From the NCBI RefSeq assembly GCF_018362995.1, contig NZ_CP074372.1:992001-1056000 (forward strand): a stretch of 64,000 nt of DNA. Reading direction: 5' to 3'. Positions 16,496 to 25,231 of this stretch are shown here, piece by piece. The translations under genes were made by a program, and so were the position numbers. A model generated the notes under the pieces. That model searched no databases, had not been told where the DNA came from, and saw only the letters and a list, made by a program, of their open reading frames with translations. How positions within the stretch are numbered: the stretch's first letter is position 1; every line of letters starts with the position of its first letter. This DNA comes from Chryseobacterium indologenes. GTDB lineage: Bacteria; Bacteroidota; Bacteroidia; Flavobacteriales; Weeksellaceae.

Positions 16496-18307
16496 ATGAA
16501 CACCAACTTAAAAAATACAGTAAGCCAGGAAAACTGGAATCAGGCCAACAGAAACCTAATGGCCAAAACCATCGCAGAGCTGATGCATGAAGAGCTTCTC
16601 AAACCTGTGGCAACTTTTGAAGATCAGGACGGATATACCATTTTTAAACTTGAAACAGGATTTGAAAATATTACCTACAGCTTCCGCGGACAGGAAAGGA
16701 TGATGGATTATTGGCATATTGATAAAAACAGTATTACAAAGACCGAAAACGGTGAAGATCTGTCTGCCGTAGATGTGGCGGCTTTCTTTCTGGAAATGCA
16801 GTCAATTTTTGATTTAGATCCTTATACCATTGCAAGATATACAGAAGAATTGCTGCATACGCTGTATTGTGATGCTTTTATTTTATCCAAAGGAGTAATG
16901 TCTTCAAAAGACCTTGCGGATGCTGATTACCAGACTGTGGAGCACAACATGACCGGACATCCGTGGGTTATTGTGAACAAAAGCCGATTGGGTTTTTCTC
17001 CACGTGATCTGAAAACATTTGCCCCTGAAGCAGATGAGAATTTAAAAGTAATCTGGCTGGCTTCCCATAAAAGCAGATCGTCATTCCAGGCTTTGGAACA
17101 TATTGACCGAGAGCAGTTTTATCGTTCCGAAATAGGAGAGGATTTATATAATAATTTTCAACAACAACTGATTAGTGAAGGTAAAAATGTTGAAGATTAC
17201 CACTTTATTCCTGTACATCCTTGGCAGTGGGAGCACAAGCTTCAGATTCATTTTGCCGGAGATATTGCTTCCGGACTTTTAATCCAGCTGGGAGAGGGAA
17301 GTGATACCTACAGCCCGCAGCAAAGTATCCGTACTTTATTCAATGTAGATAATCCTAAAAAGAGATACCTGAAAACAGCTGTTTCTATTCTGAGTACAGG
17401 AAATATCAGAGGATTATCACCTAAGCAGATGAAAATTGCTCCTGCCATTACAGACTGGGTAAAAGGCTTAATTAAAGATGATGCTTACCTTGAAAATAAA
17501 GAAACTATTTTCTTAGGAGAAGAAGCTGCCATCACTTATCTGCACCCACAGTACGGAACTATTGCCAGTGTTCCTTACCAATACAATGAATTCCTTGGAG
17601 CATTATGGAGAGAAAGTGCTGAAAACTATCTGAAAGAAGATGAGCAAATGGTAACCATGGCTTCTTTACTTTATGTAGATGAAAGTGGAGTTCCATTGGT
17701 TCAGGCATTTGCAGAAAAAGCAGGTGTGAGTATCAAAGAATGGATTGAAAGCTATCTTGATGCCTATCTTACCCCATTATTACACATTTATTACACCCAT
17801 TCATTATGTGTAACGCCACATGGAGAAAACATTATGGTTGTTTTGAAAAATGGAATTCCAAAAAGAATCGTAATCAAAGATTTTGTGGATGATATTGTAC
17901 TTACCACAGAAGCCAGAGAAAAACTTCCTGCACACCTTGCAGACGGTTTGATTCAGTCTTCCAACAAAGAAAATATCCCGTTGTTTATTTTGCTGGGTGT
18001 TTTTGATGCTTTCTTCAGATATCTGTCAAATGCATTGCATACCTATTCAGACTTTAAGGAAGAAAAATTCTGGGGACTTGTCCACAACTGTGTAGAAAAT
18101 TATAAAGCTGAGAATACCCACCTTCAGGAAAGATACGAAAAGTATGACCTGTACGTGCCTGCATTTAAAAGATTCTATATCAACAGTCTGCGTCTGAAAA
18201 ATAACGGTTACAGTGAAAATAAAGCATTTGCCATTCCGAGAAAAGACGGAGCACTGCCTAATCCGCTGTATCAGATTGCCAATAAAAATTCAGTAGCAGC
18301 AGTATGA
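16496..18307 (+). CDS. Second NIS siderophore synthetase (IucA/IucC family)
   Basis: A 603-aa synthetase without extra domains, like RhbF or IucC. Landmarks are GHPWVIVNKSRLGFS, VPVHPWQWEHKLQ, the ATP-site segment IRTLFNV and the C-terminal FhuF-like part with HGENIMVV and RIVIKDFVDD. Two synthetases in one operon fit stepwise attachment of two side arms to the two ends of citrate. It overlaps the exporter gene by 4 bp (ATGA junction). Confidence 0.93.
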   Translation: MNTNLKNTVSQENWNQANRNLMAKTIAELMHEELLKPVATFEDQDGYTIFKLETGFENITYSFRGQERMMDYWHIDKNSITKTENGEDLSAVDVAAFFLEMQSIFDLDPYTIARYTEELLHTLYCDAFILSKGVMSSKDLADADYQTVEHNMTGHPWVIVNKSRLGFSPRDLKTFAPEADENLKVIWLASHKSRSSFQALEHIDREQFYRSEIGEDLYNNFQQQLISEGKNVEDYHFIPVHPWQWEHKLQIHFAGDIASGLLIQLGEGSDTYSPQQSIRTLFNVDNPKKRYLKTAVSILSTGNIRGLSPKQMKIAPAITDWVKGLIKDDAYLENKETIFLGEEAAITYLHPQYGTIASVPYQYNEFLGALWRESAENYLKEDEQMVTMASLLYVDESGVPLVQAFAEKAGVSIKEWIESYLDAYLTPLLHIYYTHSLCVTPHGENIMVVLKNGIPKRIVIKDFVDDIVLTTEAREKLPAHLADGLIQSSNKENIPLFILLGVFDAFFRYLSNALHTYSDFKEEKFWGLVHNCVENYKAENTHLQERYEKYDLYVPAFKRFYINSLRLKNNGYSENKAFAIPRKDGALPNPLYQIANKNSVAAV

Positions 18308-19707
18308 GGAAATTCCTGCATATACTAAAAGAAGGAGCGGTTTTTACGTATGGAGCCATAGCCGGAAAGAAAGTTGAACTGACTTCCGGGAGTATCAACC
18401 GTTCCATCTTTAGTCTTGCCATTCCCATGGTGATGGAACTTGTTATGGAATCTGTTTTTGTGAGTGTCAATCTATTGATTATTGCAAAATTAGGCGACAA
18501 GGTTCTTGGTCTTGTGGGAATTACAGATAACTACATCAACTTTGCTTATGCTATTGCCGTAGGTTTGGGAATTGCAGCAGCAACCCTTACCGCCAGAAGA
18601 GCAGGTGAAAAAGATAAAGAAGGAATGGGCAGAACAGCCCAATATATCATCTTGCTGGCTCTGTTTTTTGCAGTGCTTATTGGTGGAATTTCCTGCTTTT
18701 TCGCATCAGAAATTGTTGATTTTTTGGGAATCAATGCCAGTACGGTAACTGAAGGCGTTTCTTTCTCACGACTGGTCTTCCTGAGTATCGGGCTTGTAAT
18801 TCTTCGTTTATCTGTAAATGGACTCTTCAGAGGGGCTGGTGACGCCGACATAGCTATGAAATCGCTTTGGATCTGCCATATTTCCAATATCATCTTTGCA
18901 GTGATCCTTGTTTTCGGATTAGGATTTATACCTGCTTTTGGATTGATGGGATTGGCATATGCTACAGTTTTATCAAGGCTTTTAGGGGTTTTATATCAAG
19001 CCTTCGTATTGATGTCCGGAAAAACCAGCATCAGCATCAGAGTTCCTTTACAGCTTGATATTCCATTGCTGCAGAAGATTCTGAAACTCGCATTTGGAGG
19101 ATTGGTTCAGTATATCATTCCAACATCCAGCTGGCTGATTATGGTGAAAATCATCTCTACTTTCGGAACAACAGCGCTGGCAGGATACATTATTGCCCAG
19201 CGTATTGCTTCGGTCGCTACAATGCCTGCCTGGGGAATAGGAAATGCGGCTGGAGTTCTTACAGGCCAGAATCTGGGTGCCGGAGAACCGGACCGTGCAG
19301 AAAAAACAGTCTGGAGAGCAGGAACCATCAACATGACTTATCTGGTAATTGTAGCCTTATTCTGGCAGATTGCTGCTGAATATGTGGTGAAATTTTTTAC
19401 TACCGAACCTGAAGTTGCAAGATATGCGGTTCAATACATCCATGTGGTTTCTATGGCGTATCTGCTGTTAGGATTCACCATGGTAATCAGCCGTGCTCTG
19501 AATGCGGCCGGAAACATATTACAGGTAACGTTGTTGTACCTCGTTATGTTTTATGTGATTCAGCTTCCGCTGGCTTATCTCTTAGGAGTAAGGTTTCAGT
19601 GGGAACTGAGAGGAATATTTACCGCTATCGTTTCTTCGGAAATAGTTTTGGCTGTACTATTCCTCATGATTTTTAAAAATGGAAAATGGAAAACTATAAA
19701 AATTTAA
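18304..19707 (+). CDS. MATE-family efflux transporter, probable siderophore exporter
   Basis: A 467-aa inner-membrane protein with 12 predicted helices and the MATE internal duplication. The first repeat shows IPMVMELVMESVFVSVN; the second, GGLVQYIIPTSSWLIMVKI with GNAAGVLTGQNLGAGEPDRA. MATE pumps couple export to Na+ or H+. Its place between the biosynthetic genes and the ACP/ligase pair suggests that it exports the finished siderophore across the inner membrane, but the family also moves drugs. Confidence 0.88.
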   Translation: MRKFLHILKEGAVFTYGAIAGKKVELTSGSINRSIFSLAIPMVMELVMESVFVSVNLLIIAKLGDKVLGLVGITDNYINFAYAIAVGLGIAAATLTARRAGEKDKEGMGRTAQYIILLALFFAVLIGGISCFFASEIVDFLGINASTVTEGVSFSRLVFLSIGLVILRLSVNGLFRGAGDADIAMKSLWICHISNIIFAVILVFGLGFIPAFGLMGLAYATVLSRLLGVLYQAFVLMSGKTSISIRVPLQLDIPLLQKILKLAFGGLVQYIIPTSSWLIMVKIISTFGTTALAGYIIAQRIASVATMPAWGIGNAAGVLTGQNLGAGEPDRAEKTVWRAGTINMTYLVIVALFWQIAAEYVVKFFTTEPEVARYAVQYIHVVSMAYLLLGFTMVISRALNAAGNILQVTLLYLVMFYVIQLPLAYLLGVRFQWELRGIFTAIVSSEIVLAVLFLMIFKNGKWKTIKI

Positions 19708-19708
19708 A

Positions 19709-19954
19709 ATGAACACTACAGAAGAATTTTATGAAATTATCGCCTCTGCCATCGCAATAAAGAAAGAATTGGTAGATGAAAAACTAACATATCAGGAAAT
19801 CCCGGAATGGGATTCTATGTCTCATCTTCTGATCGTAGAAGCGCTTGAACAGTTTTATCAGATCAAATTTGATTTTAATGATATTCTGGAGATGGGAACC
19901 GTCGGCAAGATTCGTGAAAAAATGAAAAAATACGAAGTATTCGTAGAAAACTAA
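19709..19954 (+). CDS. Acyl carrier protein
   Basis: An 81-aa carrier protein. The phosphopantetheine site is Ser36 in WDSMSH, followed by the helix LLIVEALEQFY and an acidic C-terminal half. It sits directly before an AMP-dependent ligase, and the two probably make an acyl-ACP thioester. A carrier protein is not part of standard rhizobactin or aerobactin pathways, so it marks an extra acylation step in this siderophore. Confidence 0.9.
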   Translation: MNTTEEFYEIIASAIAIKKELVDEKLTYQEIPEWDSMSHLLIVEALEQFYQIKFDFNDILEMGTVGKIREKMKKYEVFVEN

Positions 19955-19958
19955 GCCT

Positions 19959-21347
19959 ATGAAAATTTTAGAAAATGTAATTGCCAATAAGAACCTGGCG
20001 TTTACAGATGCTTCCATCGGTACAACAATACCGGTGGGAACACTGTACCGGTCTTTAGGCTTAAACCCCGTAGAAAAAGGCCTGCTCTTTTTGTACAATG
20101 ACAATCAGCTGCCTAGCATTGAGGTGCTCCTCAATTTTTACGGAACAGCGCACACGATAGCGGTATTGGGACAGAAACTCCATGAGGAGTTCAAAGAACG
20201 TATTGAAGCGGAGTACCGCCCAAAATATATTTTTGATCCGCAGAGAGAAGCCATTGAAGGATACAGCCTGAAAGAATTCTCAGACCATATCAGAATTTTT
20301 GCAAAGGATGATTATAAAAGTGTGGTTACCATTCACCCTGACATCAAAATTCTTTTGAGTACTTCAGGAACTACAGGTGTTCCGAAACTGGTTAAGTTAT
20401 CTGATGAAAGTCTTTATCAGAACGCCTTGAGTATTCTTCAGTATATGCCGATTCTGGATACTGATGTAGTTCCTTTAAACGTTCCGATCAACTTTGTGTA
20501 CGGATTTTCTATTTTCACCACCAACTGTATGCGCGCCGGAAGAATTGTGTGTACAGATAAAGACATTATGCAGAAAGCATTCTGGGACGAAATGGAGGAG
20601 TACGGCTACAGTACTTTGGGTGGAGTGCCTTTCCTCTATGAAAATTTGAACAGAATAGGATTCTTCAGAAAAGATTCTCCAAGTCTGAGATATTTTACCC
20701 ACACCGGAGGTGTAATCAATGCTGAATTGAGAAAAACCATTTTCTCTTACTGTCATGAATTTAAAAAAGATTTCTTTGCACAATACGGACAGACTGAAGC
20801 AGGTGGAAGAATGGCTTATCTTACTACAGAAGGATTGCTGGAGGGTGAAACTTCTATCGGAACTCCTGTACACAAAGGAAGTTTCAGAATTGATCCTGAA
20901 ACCGATGAACTTCTCTTTTCACACATCAGTATTTTCGGAGGTTACGCCAATAAGCTGGAAGATTTGACAACGTACGAGCAGCCTTCCGTACTGCATACCG
21001 GAGATACCGCCAGAAAAGGTGAAAACGGAATTTATTATATCACAGGTAGAATAAAACGTATCATGAAGCTTTTCGGAATACGTCTTAATCTCGATGAGGT
21101 AGAATTTATTCTTAAAAATGAAATGCAGGGCAATACTTTCGTATGTCTGAATGCTAATGATAAAAAAATCGTGGTGTTGTATGACAACCCGGAAATAGAT
21201 CCTCAGATCATCACCGAAACCATTAAAAATAAACTGCGTATCAACCCACAATATGTACGCACAGAACTTATAGAATCATTCCCATTATCACAAAACGGTA
21301 AAATAAACTATCCCCTGTTACAAAACCTACAGCATGAAAACATCTAA
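19959..21347 (+). CDS. AMP-dependent acyl-ACP/acyl-CoA ligase
   Basis: A 462-aa ANL-family adenylating enzyme, shorter than typical acyl-CoA synthetases (about 500-560 aa). The P-loop-like motif LLSTSGTTGVPKLVKLS, the YGQTEAGGRM motif, HTGDTAR and the C-terminal swivel with GRIKRIMKLFG and the catalytic Lys near SQNGKINYPLL are present. It should activate a carboxylic acid and load it on the preceding carrier protein. Candidates are fumarate or a fatty acid, both reported in chryseochelins; sequence alone cannot decide. It overlaps the TonB receptor gene by 14 bp. Confidence 0.9.
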   Translation: MKILENVIANKNLAFTDASIGTTIPVGTLYRSLGLNPVEKGLLFLYNDNQLPSIEVLLNFYGTAHTIAVLGQKLHEEFKERIEAEYRPKYIFDPQREAIEGYSLKEFSDHIRIFAKDDYKSVVTIHPDIKILLSTSGTTGVPKLVKLSDESLYQNALSILQYMPILDTDVVPLNVPINFVYGFSIFTTNCMRAGRIVCTDKDIMQKAFWDEMEEYGYSTLGGVPFLYENLNRIGFFRKDSPSLRYFTHTGGVINAELRKTIFSYCHEFKKDFFAQYGQTEAGGRMAYLTTEGLLEGETSIGTPVHKGSFRIDPETDELLFSHISIFGGYANKLEDLTTYEQPSVLHTGDTARKGENGIYYITGRIKRIMKLFGIRLNLDEVEFILKNEMQGNTFVCLNANDKKIVVLYDNPEIDPQIITETIKNKLRINPQYVRTELIESFPLSQNGKINYPLLQNLQHENI

Positions 21348-23778
21348 AACCCTTATATTACTTCTTGGCCTTGCTTTATCTTCCAACTCGCTTTCTGCAC
21401 AGCAGGGCGACAGAATTCATGGCAAAATCATGCTGTCTGAAAAAGCACCGGTAAAAAACGCTGTTTTAAGACTTGTCAACACGTCTTATCAGGCAAAAAC
21501 CAATAATTTAGGAGAATATTACTTTGAAAATGTGCCACCTGGAGAATATACGCTTCAGGTGGTTTTAAATGACATTGAACTGATGAGGGAATCCATCCAC
21601 ATTCAGAAAGATGTCTATGAAATTCCTGCAATTTACGCCCCGTTACACAATAATGTGATTGAGGGAATTACCGTATATGCAGTGAGCAGAAATAAATTTT
21701 TGGATAAAGACAGTACTTCAGTGGCTAAAATGCCATTGAAAGTTCTTGAGAATCCACAGGCTTACACAAGCATCAACCAGCAGATCATGAAAGAACAGCT
21801 TACTTACGATATCTCGGAAGTATTGAAAAATGTTCCGGGAATGGTAAAAATGCAGGGAAGCCCGGGAAGAGGTTCAGGAGACGGAAGTTTCTACTACAGC
21901 CTTAGAGGTTTTCCTACCAAAGTATCCATGGTAGACGGTGTTCCTGCAACCACCAACGGAGAAATAGATCCTGCCGATCTTGAACGTCTGGAAGTGATCA
22001 AAGGTCCTTCAGGAACATTGTATGGAGGTGCAGTAACTTCGTTTGGAGGTTTAATCAATGCTGTAACCAAAAAACCGAAAGATTATTTAGGAGGTGAAGC
22101 TTCTTATTTGATGGGAAGCTACAATCTGAACCGTGTCACAGCTGATGTTTACGGACCGATTACGGAATCCAGAAATATGTTATTCCGCTTAAATGCGGCA
22201 TATCAGTATCAAAATGGTTTCAGGGATTCCGAATTCAGGAAATCATTCTTTGTAGCCCCTACAGTTAGTTATCAGGTTAATGAAAGGCTTAAGTTTAACT
22301 TAGGAGCTCAGATTTATAATTATGAAGGAACAAACACTCCGATTATTTTCCTTCCGAGAACAAGAGCTTATTTTTCTCATAATCCCGATGAACTTGGTTT
22401 CGACTGGAAAAGGTCATATTCCAACAATGATATGACGTTAAAAGCTCCGTCCATCAATGTAAAAGCTGAGGCTAATTACAAAATTTCAGATAAATGGACT
22501 TCACAAACCTTGCTTTCAAGAAACTTCAGAAAAACAGAAGGTTTGTACCAATATCAGTTTATCAGAGGAAATACAAGTGATGCCATGCTGGAACGTAACG
22601 TACAATGGCAGAACTCAGAAGCATCTTCTACAAGTGTTCAGCAGAACTTCAACGGAGAATTTAACATCGGAAAAGTTAAAAATAAAGTATTAATCGGATT
22701 AGATTACCTTAATCAGACAATCAACAATAACCATTCTCCGATTGTGGTATTTGATAATGTGGACGGACAAAATTTGACAGGGAGCTATGGAAGCATTTCT
22801 AAAGACCTTGCCCTTCAGAAAATCCAGGCAGCTACTCAGGCGGCAATTTCAGCAGGTAAAACACCTTTGGTTAGAAATACCACTGCATCCAATCTTTATG
22901 GAGCTTATATTTCAAACGTAACCTATATTACCGACCGTTTGATTACGCTGGTAAGTTTGCGTATGGATCATTATGAAAGTAAAGGACAGCTTAATCTGAA
23001 TGATAACAAACGTGTGGGTGAATTCAAACAGACGGCATGGTCTCCCAAAGTAGGAATCGTATACCAGATACTTAAAGACCAGTTATCTGCCTATGGGAAC
23101 TATATGAATGGCTTCAGCTATACAGCACCTGTTACACAACAGTTGGCAGACTACAGTGGAGATATGAAGCCACAGATGGCCAACCAGTGGGAGGTAGGAT
23201 TGAAAGGAAATCTCTGGAGAAACAAAATTAATTTTACCGTTTCATATTATGACATCCTTGTCGACAATATCCAGAGAGGAACCGGAGTGATCCGTGACGG
23301 AAAAGAATACAATATTGTTGTTCAGGACGGAAAACAAAGAAGTAAAGGCATTGAAATCGAAACGATCATGAATCCTGTTCAGGGATTAAATATTATGGCC
23401 GGATATGCTTACAATCACAGCAGATATGAAAAAGCTGATCCTGCTGTAGAGGGGCGCCGTCCGGAATCTGCAGGTCCTGCGAATGTATTCAATTCCTGGA
23501 TCAGTTACATACTTCCGATTAAAGGACTTCAGGGACTTGGAGTAGGTTTCGGGGTAAACCGTGTAGGAAAACAGATTACCGGAAATAAAGTGGTTACCGG
23601 ACAGTTTATATTTCCTGCCTATACTTTGGTGAATGCTTCTATTTCCCTTGAAAAAGAAAGATACAGGCTAGGATTTAAAATGAATAACCTGGGCAATGTA
23701 CAATACTTTGCAGGGCAGGGAGTAGTAGTCGCTCAGATGCCTCGTAATTTCGTTGCTGAGGTAAGCTTTAAATTTTAA
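21334..23778 (+). CDS. TonB-dependent ferric-siderophore receptor
   Basis: An 814-aa outer-membrane receptor. It has a signal peptide (to about residue 23, LSAQQ), a carboxypeptidase-regulatory-like domain (about 25-100), a plug (about 130-245, LRGFPTKVSMVDGVPA, IEVIKGPSGTLYGG-like wording) and a 22-strand barrel ending in aromatic FVAEVSFKF. It resembles hydroxamate receptors of the FhuE/FoxA group. As the eighth gene of the operon it is the probable importer of the siderophore made here. Confidence 0.92.
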   Translation: MKTSKTLILLLGLALSSNSLSAQQGDRIHGKIMLSEKAPVKNAVLRLVNTSYQAKTNNLGEYYFENVPPGEYTLQVVLNDIELMRESIHIQKDVYEIPAIYAPLHNNVIEGITVYAVSRNKFLDKDSTSVAKMPLKVLENPQAYTSINQQIMKEQLTYDISEVLKNVPGMVKMQGSPGRGSGDGSFYYSLRGFPTKVSMVDGVPATTNGEIDPADLERLEVIKGPSGTLYGGAVTSFGGLINAVTKKPKDYLGGEASYLMGSYNLNRVTADVYGPITESRNMLFRLNAAYQYQNGFRDSEFRKSFFVAPTVSYQVNERLKFNLGAQIYNYEGTNTPIIFLPRTRAYFSHNPDELGFDWKRSYSNNDMTLKAPSINVKAEANYKISDKWTSQTLLSRNFRKTEGLYQYQFIRGNTSDAMLERNVQWQNSEASSTSVQQNFNGEFNIGKVKNKVLIGLDYLNQTINNNHSPIVVFDNVDGQNLTGSYGSISKDLALQKIQAATQAAISAGKTPLVRNTTASNLYGAYISNVTYITDRLITLVSLRMDHYESKGQLNLNDNKRVGEFKQTAWSPKVGIVYQILKDQLSAYGNYMNGFSYTAPVTQQLADYSGDMKPQMANQWEVGLKGNLWRNKINFTVSYYDILVDNIQRGTGVIRDGKEYNIVVQDGKQRSKGIEIETIMNPVQGLNIMAGYAYNHSRYEKADPAVEGRRPESAGPANVFNSWISYILPIKGLQGLGVGFGVNRVGKQITGNKVVTGQFIFPAYTLVNASISLEKERYRLGFKMNNLGNVQYFAGQGVVVAQMPRNFVAEVSFKF

Positions 23779-23780
23779 GG

Positions 23781-24968
23781 ATGAAATTAAAGTTTAGAAA
23801 AATTGCATATCAGTTACATCTATGGCTCGGACTCACGTCCGGGCTTATAGTTGTTATTATGGCCGCTACAGGATGTATCCTTGCTTTTGAAGAAGAATTA
23901 AAACATATTGTTCACCCCAACAGATATTATGTTGAAAACATTGGAAGAAAAAAGCTTTCATTATCTCAACTTACGGAAAAAGCAGAAAAAGCACTTCCTG
24001 AAGGACTGAAGGTTAAAAGGGTAGTAATACCTTCCGATCCTGCACAAACCTATATATTCCGAACCCTTAAAATGGATAACGAAGCATGGACGTATTGGGG
24101 AACTTATCTTTATTATTACCGTGTGTATATTGATCCTTATAACGGAAAAGTTCAGGAAGTGGAAGATGCCAAAAAGGACTTTTTTGAAATTGTATTGGAT
24201 CTTCACAGAAGGCTTTTGCTGGGTGAAAAAATAGGGAAAACAATTACCGGCTATTCCACACTTGTGTTGGGGATCATTCTTTTTTCGGGGCTTGTAATAT
24301 GGTACCCCCGTAAAATGAGCAAAAGTATGCTGAAAGGAATGTTTTTCATTAAATTATCAGCCAACTGGAAAAGAATCAATTATGATCTTCATAATGTACT
24401 GGGATTTTATTCAGTGATTCCTTTGCTTATTATTTCTTATTCCGCATTGATATGGAACTTTGAAGATGTAGACAAATGGGTAAAGAATACATTAAATGGA
24501 AACATTCCCACAGAAAAGAAAGCCAAAAGTATCATACCTTCCGGAGAGTTTTCAAACCGGGAAAATATTCTCAATCTGATTGGAAATACCATGGAAAATG
24601 GACTTAAAAACAAAAAATCAGCGCTTATTAATTTTCCAAGATCAGAAGAAGGTACTTATTATACTGAACTGACTTATGACGGAAGACAATACAGAAACGA
24701 ACAGTTTAATTTTGATCAGTATTCAGGAGATATCTTAAAATCTCAATCTTATAAAAACAAAAATATCGGATATGGAACCGCATTGAGAGAAAGAAATTAT
24801 GACCTTCACACCGGAAGCATTTTGGGAATAACGAGCAGAATCATTTATTTTCTGGCAGCAATGATCGCAACATCACTTCCCATCACCGGTTTTATCATCT
24901 ATTTAAACAGGAAAAAGAAAAAACCAAAACATAAGAAAAACAAAATAGTTTATCCTTCTCATCATTAA
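23781..24968 (+). CDS. PepSY-associated transmembrane protein, probable siderophore-iron reductase
   Basis: A 395-aa inner-membrane protein with a first helix after IAYQLHLWLGL, a central PepSY-like periplasmic domain, further helices at about 150-170 and 205-230, and a last helix near 355-375 followed by a Lys-rich tail. Conserved histidines at helix edges (LHLWLG, DLHRRL, YDLHNVLGF, YDLHTGS) could bind haem. Relatives such as FoxB and PiuB are linked to reductive iron release from siderophores in the periplasm. It follows the receptor by 2 nt and ends the operon, before a long palindromic repeat. Confidence 0.87.
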   Translation: MKLKFRKIAYQLHLWLGLTSGLIVVIMAATGCILAFEEELKHIVHPNRYYVENIGRKKLSLSQLTEKAEKALPEGLKVKRVVIPSDPAQTYIFRTLKMDNEAWTYWGTYLYYYRVYIDPYNGKVQEVEDAKKDFFEIVLDLHRRLLLGEKIGKTITGYSTLVLGIILFSGLVIWYPRKMSKSMLKGMFFIKLSANWKRINYDLHNVLGFYSVIPLLIISYSALIWNFEDVDKWVKNTLNGNIPTEKKAKSIIPSGEFSNRENILNLIGNTMENGLKNKKSALINFPRSEEGTYYTELTYDGRQYRNEQFNFDQYSGDILKSQSYKNKNIGYGTALRERNYDLHTGSILGITSRIIYFLAAMIATSLPITGFIIYLNRKKKKPKHKKNKIVYPSHH

Positions 24969-24974
24969 TAAAGA

Positions 24975-25109
24975 GAAGAGGTTATCTCAAAGGACAACAA
25001 TCCGACTTTTGTCATTCTGACGAAGGAAGAATCTCATTAATAATTCAGGTGAAGAGATTCTTCACTACATTCCATTTCGTTCAGAATGACACTTTGACAT
25101 AGCCTCTTC
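24975..25109. repeat. GTCATTCTGA-type palindromic repeat element
   Basis: A long imperfect inverted repeat. Outer arms GAAGAGGTTATCTCAAAG (24975-24992) and CTTTGACATAGCCTCTTC (25092-25109) and inner arms GTCATTCTGACGAA (25011) and TCGTTCAGAATGAC (to 25090) pair, with GAAGAATCTC/GAGATTCTTC nearer the centre. From general knowledge the GTCATTCTGA-AGATTC wording recurs across Bacteroidetes genomes. It lies between convergent transcripts and may end both. Confidence 0.65.
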
Positions 25110-25140
25110 ACTTTTACTATTCAAAAGTAAGAATATCCAA

Positions 25141-25220
25141 TGTCAATTTTATCGAAGATAAAATCCTTGCGCCTTAAAACAAGTTTTCTTCATCTCAATT
25201 GCGCCTTCGCGTTTTCCAAC
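25141..25220 (+). repeat. TCCAAC-ended dispersed repeat, copy A (partial)
   Basis: Contains AATTTTATCGAAGATAAAATCC, then TTGCGCCTTAAAAC, and ends TTCGCGTTTTCCAAC. The order and wording match the 3' half of copies at 30285-30503 (reverse) and 51677-51833 (forward). Confidence 0.65.
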
Positions 25221-25231
25221 TAATAAAATAA

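Noticed and set aside
11264..18307. Assignment as a rhizobactin 1021 or schizokinen operon
   Set aside because: The order resembles rhbB-C-D-E-F, but there is no diaminobutyrate aminotransferase, and the oxygenase, ACP and ligase are extra. A hydroxycadaverine siderophore fits better.
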